The notes beneath the pieces are model-generated. The model was not told the DNA's origin. It did not search any database and saw nothing but the letters and a program-made list of their open reading frames with translations. 64,000 nucleotides of DNA from Omphalotus guepiniiformis (Eukaryota > Basidiomycota > Agaricomycetes > Agaricales > Omphalotaceae): contig JAQOOI010000070.1 of NCBI GenBank assembly GCA_028554645.1, positions 1,736,001-1,800,000 of the forward strand. The letters run 5' to 3'. The translations under genes and the position numbers were made by a program. Shown in pieces: positions 61,739 to 64,000 of this stretch. The stretch's first letter is position 1, and every line of letters begins with the position of its first letter.

Positions 61739-64000
61739 ATGACTATCGAAACTCCAAATATACTCCTCATCGATTCCTACGATTCATTCACCTTCAAGTA
61801 AGCTCTTCATTTACACCATATCCCTCCTATCGAACACCACTAACGTTCCAATAACCCCTACCCACCCACCCCAGCCTAGCTTCTCTATGCCGTCTCGCTA
61901 TACCCGGATGCACAATCCACATAATCAAAAACGACCAATTCAAAATCCACGAGCTCCTCCCACTCCTAAAAGGATTCTCCGCCGTTATCGTCGGTCCTGG
62001 TCCAGGATCTCCGGGAATAGAACAAGATATAGGCGTAGTAAAACACCTATGGAAAATCCCTGAAGATCAGCTTATTCCAGTATTTGGCGTCTGTCTCGGT
62101 TTACAAAGTCTGGCGATTGAGTACGGGGCAAAGCTTAAACGTCTCGATGTGGTTAAACACGGACAGGTATCTCGTGTGATGCATGAAGGGAGAGATTTAT
62201 TTGAGGGTGTTGGGGAGGTTGATGCGGTTAGGTATCATTCGCTTTGTGTTGAGGTTGAAGTAGGAGGGGAAATTGAAACGCTTGCTTGGGCTGATGATGG
62301 AGTTGAGGAGAATGGAGTTGTGGTTATGGCGGTGAAACATCGATATAAACCGTTTTGGGGTGTACAGTATCATCCTGAATCGGTTTTGACTGAAGGAGGA
62401 GGGTTGAAAGTCTTGCAGAATTTTTGGAAGTTGGCATCTCAGTGGTCGAGGAAAAGGGGTCGAGGTCCGTTGGATTCATCTGTGCTTGGCGTTGTTGGAC
62501 ATCCGTGGCCACATATTAACTCCTACGACGTTCCACCCTCACATTCAATGACTCGGCTTCATGTCAAAACGGAAGTCCTCGAGAAACTAGATGTTTCAAT
62601 CCCGGGTATCTGCGAGATGTTGGGTGTGCGAAACGAGAACTCCCCGTTCGTGATGTTAGACTCCGCAGCGAATCCAGGTCAATTCTCCATCATTGCTTCG
62701 TTGATGCCGACGTCTCTCCAGATCTTATATTCCATCGGAGATCCTCACGTCACGTTAAAACGTGGAAATACCACCACTTACGAATCGTTGGGAACCATCG
62801 ATATCTGGTCTTGGTTAGGTGATTTCATGCGATACTTTTCCGTCGATGGAGGAAGTGAGGAAGTTCCATTTTGGGGAGGGTTAATTGGTATGTTGAGTTA
62901 TGAACTTGGTGTTCATTCACTTGACGTACCGTTACGATCGAATCGAACGTGTGATGGGAAAAAGCATTATGATGTGAATTTGGTTTTTGTTGAAAGAAGT
63001 GTTGTGGTTGATTCAAAGATGGGACGGGTTTATGTGCAATCTGTTGTTCCGGGTGATGAAGCTTGGATAGCAGGGACGATTGCGAAATTGCGTCTTCAGG
63101 CCGCGGAGGAGTCGGCACCGGCATTGGAACCTACCATAGATCCCAAAGCATCTTCTCACCAACAACAACGTCCGACTGTTCAACTCCCCGATCGAGATTT
63201 ATATATCTCTCGAATCCACGAAGCAAAAGCATACCTCCGTTCAGGAGATTCCTACGAACTCTGTTTAACCGCCAACACTCATCTAACACTTCCCAAGACC
63301 ATCTCTTCATGGGATCGATACAAACTTCTCCGAAAAACAAACCCTGCTCCATATTCCGCTTACATTCGTCTAAACCCAACAACATTCCTATCCTCATCAC
63401 CCGAACGATTTCTTTCATACTCTCGACCACCGGAATCTTTATGTCAACTACGTCCTATAAAAGGAACCATACGCAAATCCGGTTCTGGCGCGGGGATCAA
63501 TCGCGCGTACGCGGAGAAAGCTCTGAGGGGGAGTAATAAAGAGGTTGCTGAGAATCTGATGATTGTTGATTTGATAAGACATGATTTACATGGTGTAGTT
63601 GGGTTGGATGTGGTTGTGAAGCAATTTTGTAGTGTTGAGGAGTATGAGACTGTTTGGCAGATGGTTAGTGTTATTGAAGGGAGACTTCCGAGTGGACTGG
63701 GGAAAGGGAATATTCTTGGGTGGGAGGTTTTAGGGAAGAGTTTACCACCAGGTGAGCGTGATCATTATCATTAAAAAAACGTATCGGTCGGTGTGTGTGA
63801 CTGATAGCTCGGCGCTTTTGACTTGACTTAACAGGCAGTATGACTGGTGCGCCGAAAAAACGCAGCGTAGAGATTCTACAAACTCTCGAAGATGAAGATC
63901 GAAGTATTTACTCTGGTGTATTTGGATATTGGTGCGTCGGTGGAGGGGGTGATTGGTCCGTGGTGATTCGTAGTTGTTTCAAGCACGACTTGGAGTCTGA
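61739..64000 (+). CDS. pabA/B fusion (ABZ1-like): Para-aminobenzoate (aminodeoxychorismate) synthase, 5' part
   Basis: Exons 61739-61797, 61875-63751 and 63835 to beyond the window edge; about 700 residues are visible. The N-terminal half is a class I glutamine amidotransferase: LLIDSYDSFTFNL, VGPGPGSPG, FGVCLGLQSLA with the catalytic Cys, and WGVQYHPESVL with the His-x-Glu pair. The C-terminal half is the chorismate-binding domain: GDSYELCLTAN, SSPERFLS, QLRPIKGTIRKS, NLMIVDLIRHDL, and GSMTGAPKKRS after the last intron. Together they make aminodeoxychorismate from chorismate and glutamine, the first step to PABA and folate. The TIRKS context, PIKGT and single-chain fusion match ABZ1-type fungal PABA synthases rather than anthranilate synthase. 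The 3' end is outside the window. Confidence 0.93.

Overview
The window looks like nuclear DNA of a basidiomycete fungus, most likely an Agaricomycete. Genes are densely interrupted by GT-AG introns of about 45-80 bp, and some exons are only 8-20 bp. The gene set fits: a DUF6534 membrane protein, S53 sedolisin proteases, a FAD2-type desaturase with fungal-style boxes, class II myosin, zuotin and a NIMA-type kinase. Species was not determined.

Layout. 1-5,420 is repeat-rich: an AT-rich zone, an 11-bp minisatellite that flips orientation, and a 3.6-kb hAT DNA transposon with perfect terminal inverted repeats and an 8-bp target duplication, inserted in a satellite-like array of roughly 100-bp units. 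5,765-10,980 is one arm of a large inverted duplication: a minus-strand S53 protease flanked by pieces of a kinase gene. 12,684-26,650 holds a sugar transporter, a 582-bp non-autonomous hAT derivative with its own 8-bp duplication, a 14-exon fatty acid desaturase, a hotdog thioesterase and a zuotin-like J protein. 26,850-29,813 is the intact NIMA-type kinase that is the apparent source of the kinase fragments. 30,117-34,435 is the second duplication arm, with a plus-strand S53 protease. 34,764-42,708 is a complete class II myosin heavy chain on the minus strand. Then follow a cytochrome P450 (43,794-45,755), a C2H2 zinc-finger factor (about 47,455-48,784), a second J-domain protein, a pyridoxal-reductase-like aldo/keto reductase, an alpha/beta hydrolase, an arylamine N-acetyltransferase, a DUF6534 protein, and the 5' part of a para-aminobenzoate synthase that runs off the right edge.

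Working relationships are mostly housekeeping. Zuotin and the kinase share a short divergent promoter. The desaturase and thioesterase are both lipid genes. The N-acetyltransferase lies near the gene that makes the classic arylamine substrate PABA, which is suggestive only. The most notable structures are the inverted 4.3-kb S53 duplication bracketing about 19 kb of genes, the scattered kinase 3' fragments, the hAT family with autonomous and short copies both carrying perfect duplications, and the inverted 11-bp array. I did not find a convincing undescribed defence or biosynthetic system.
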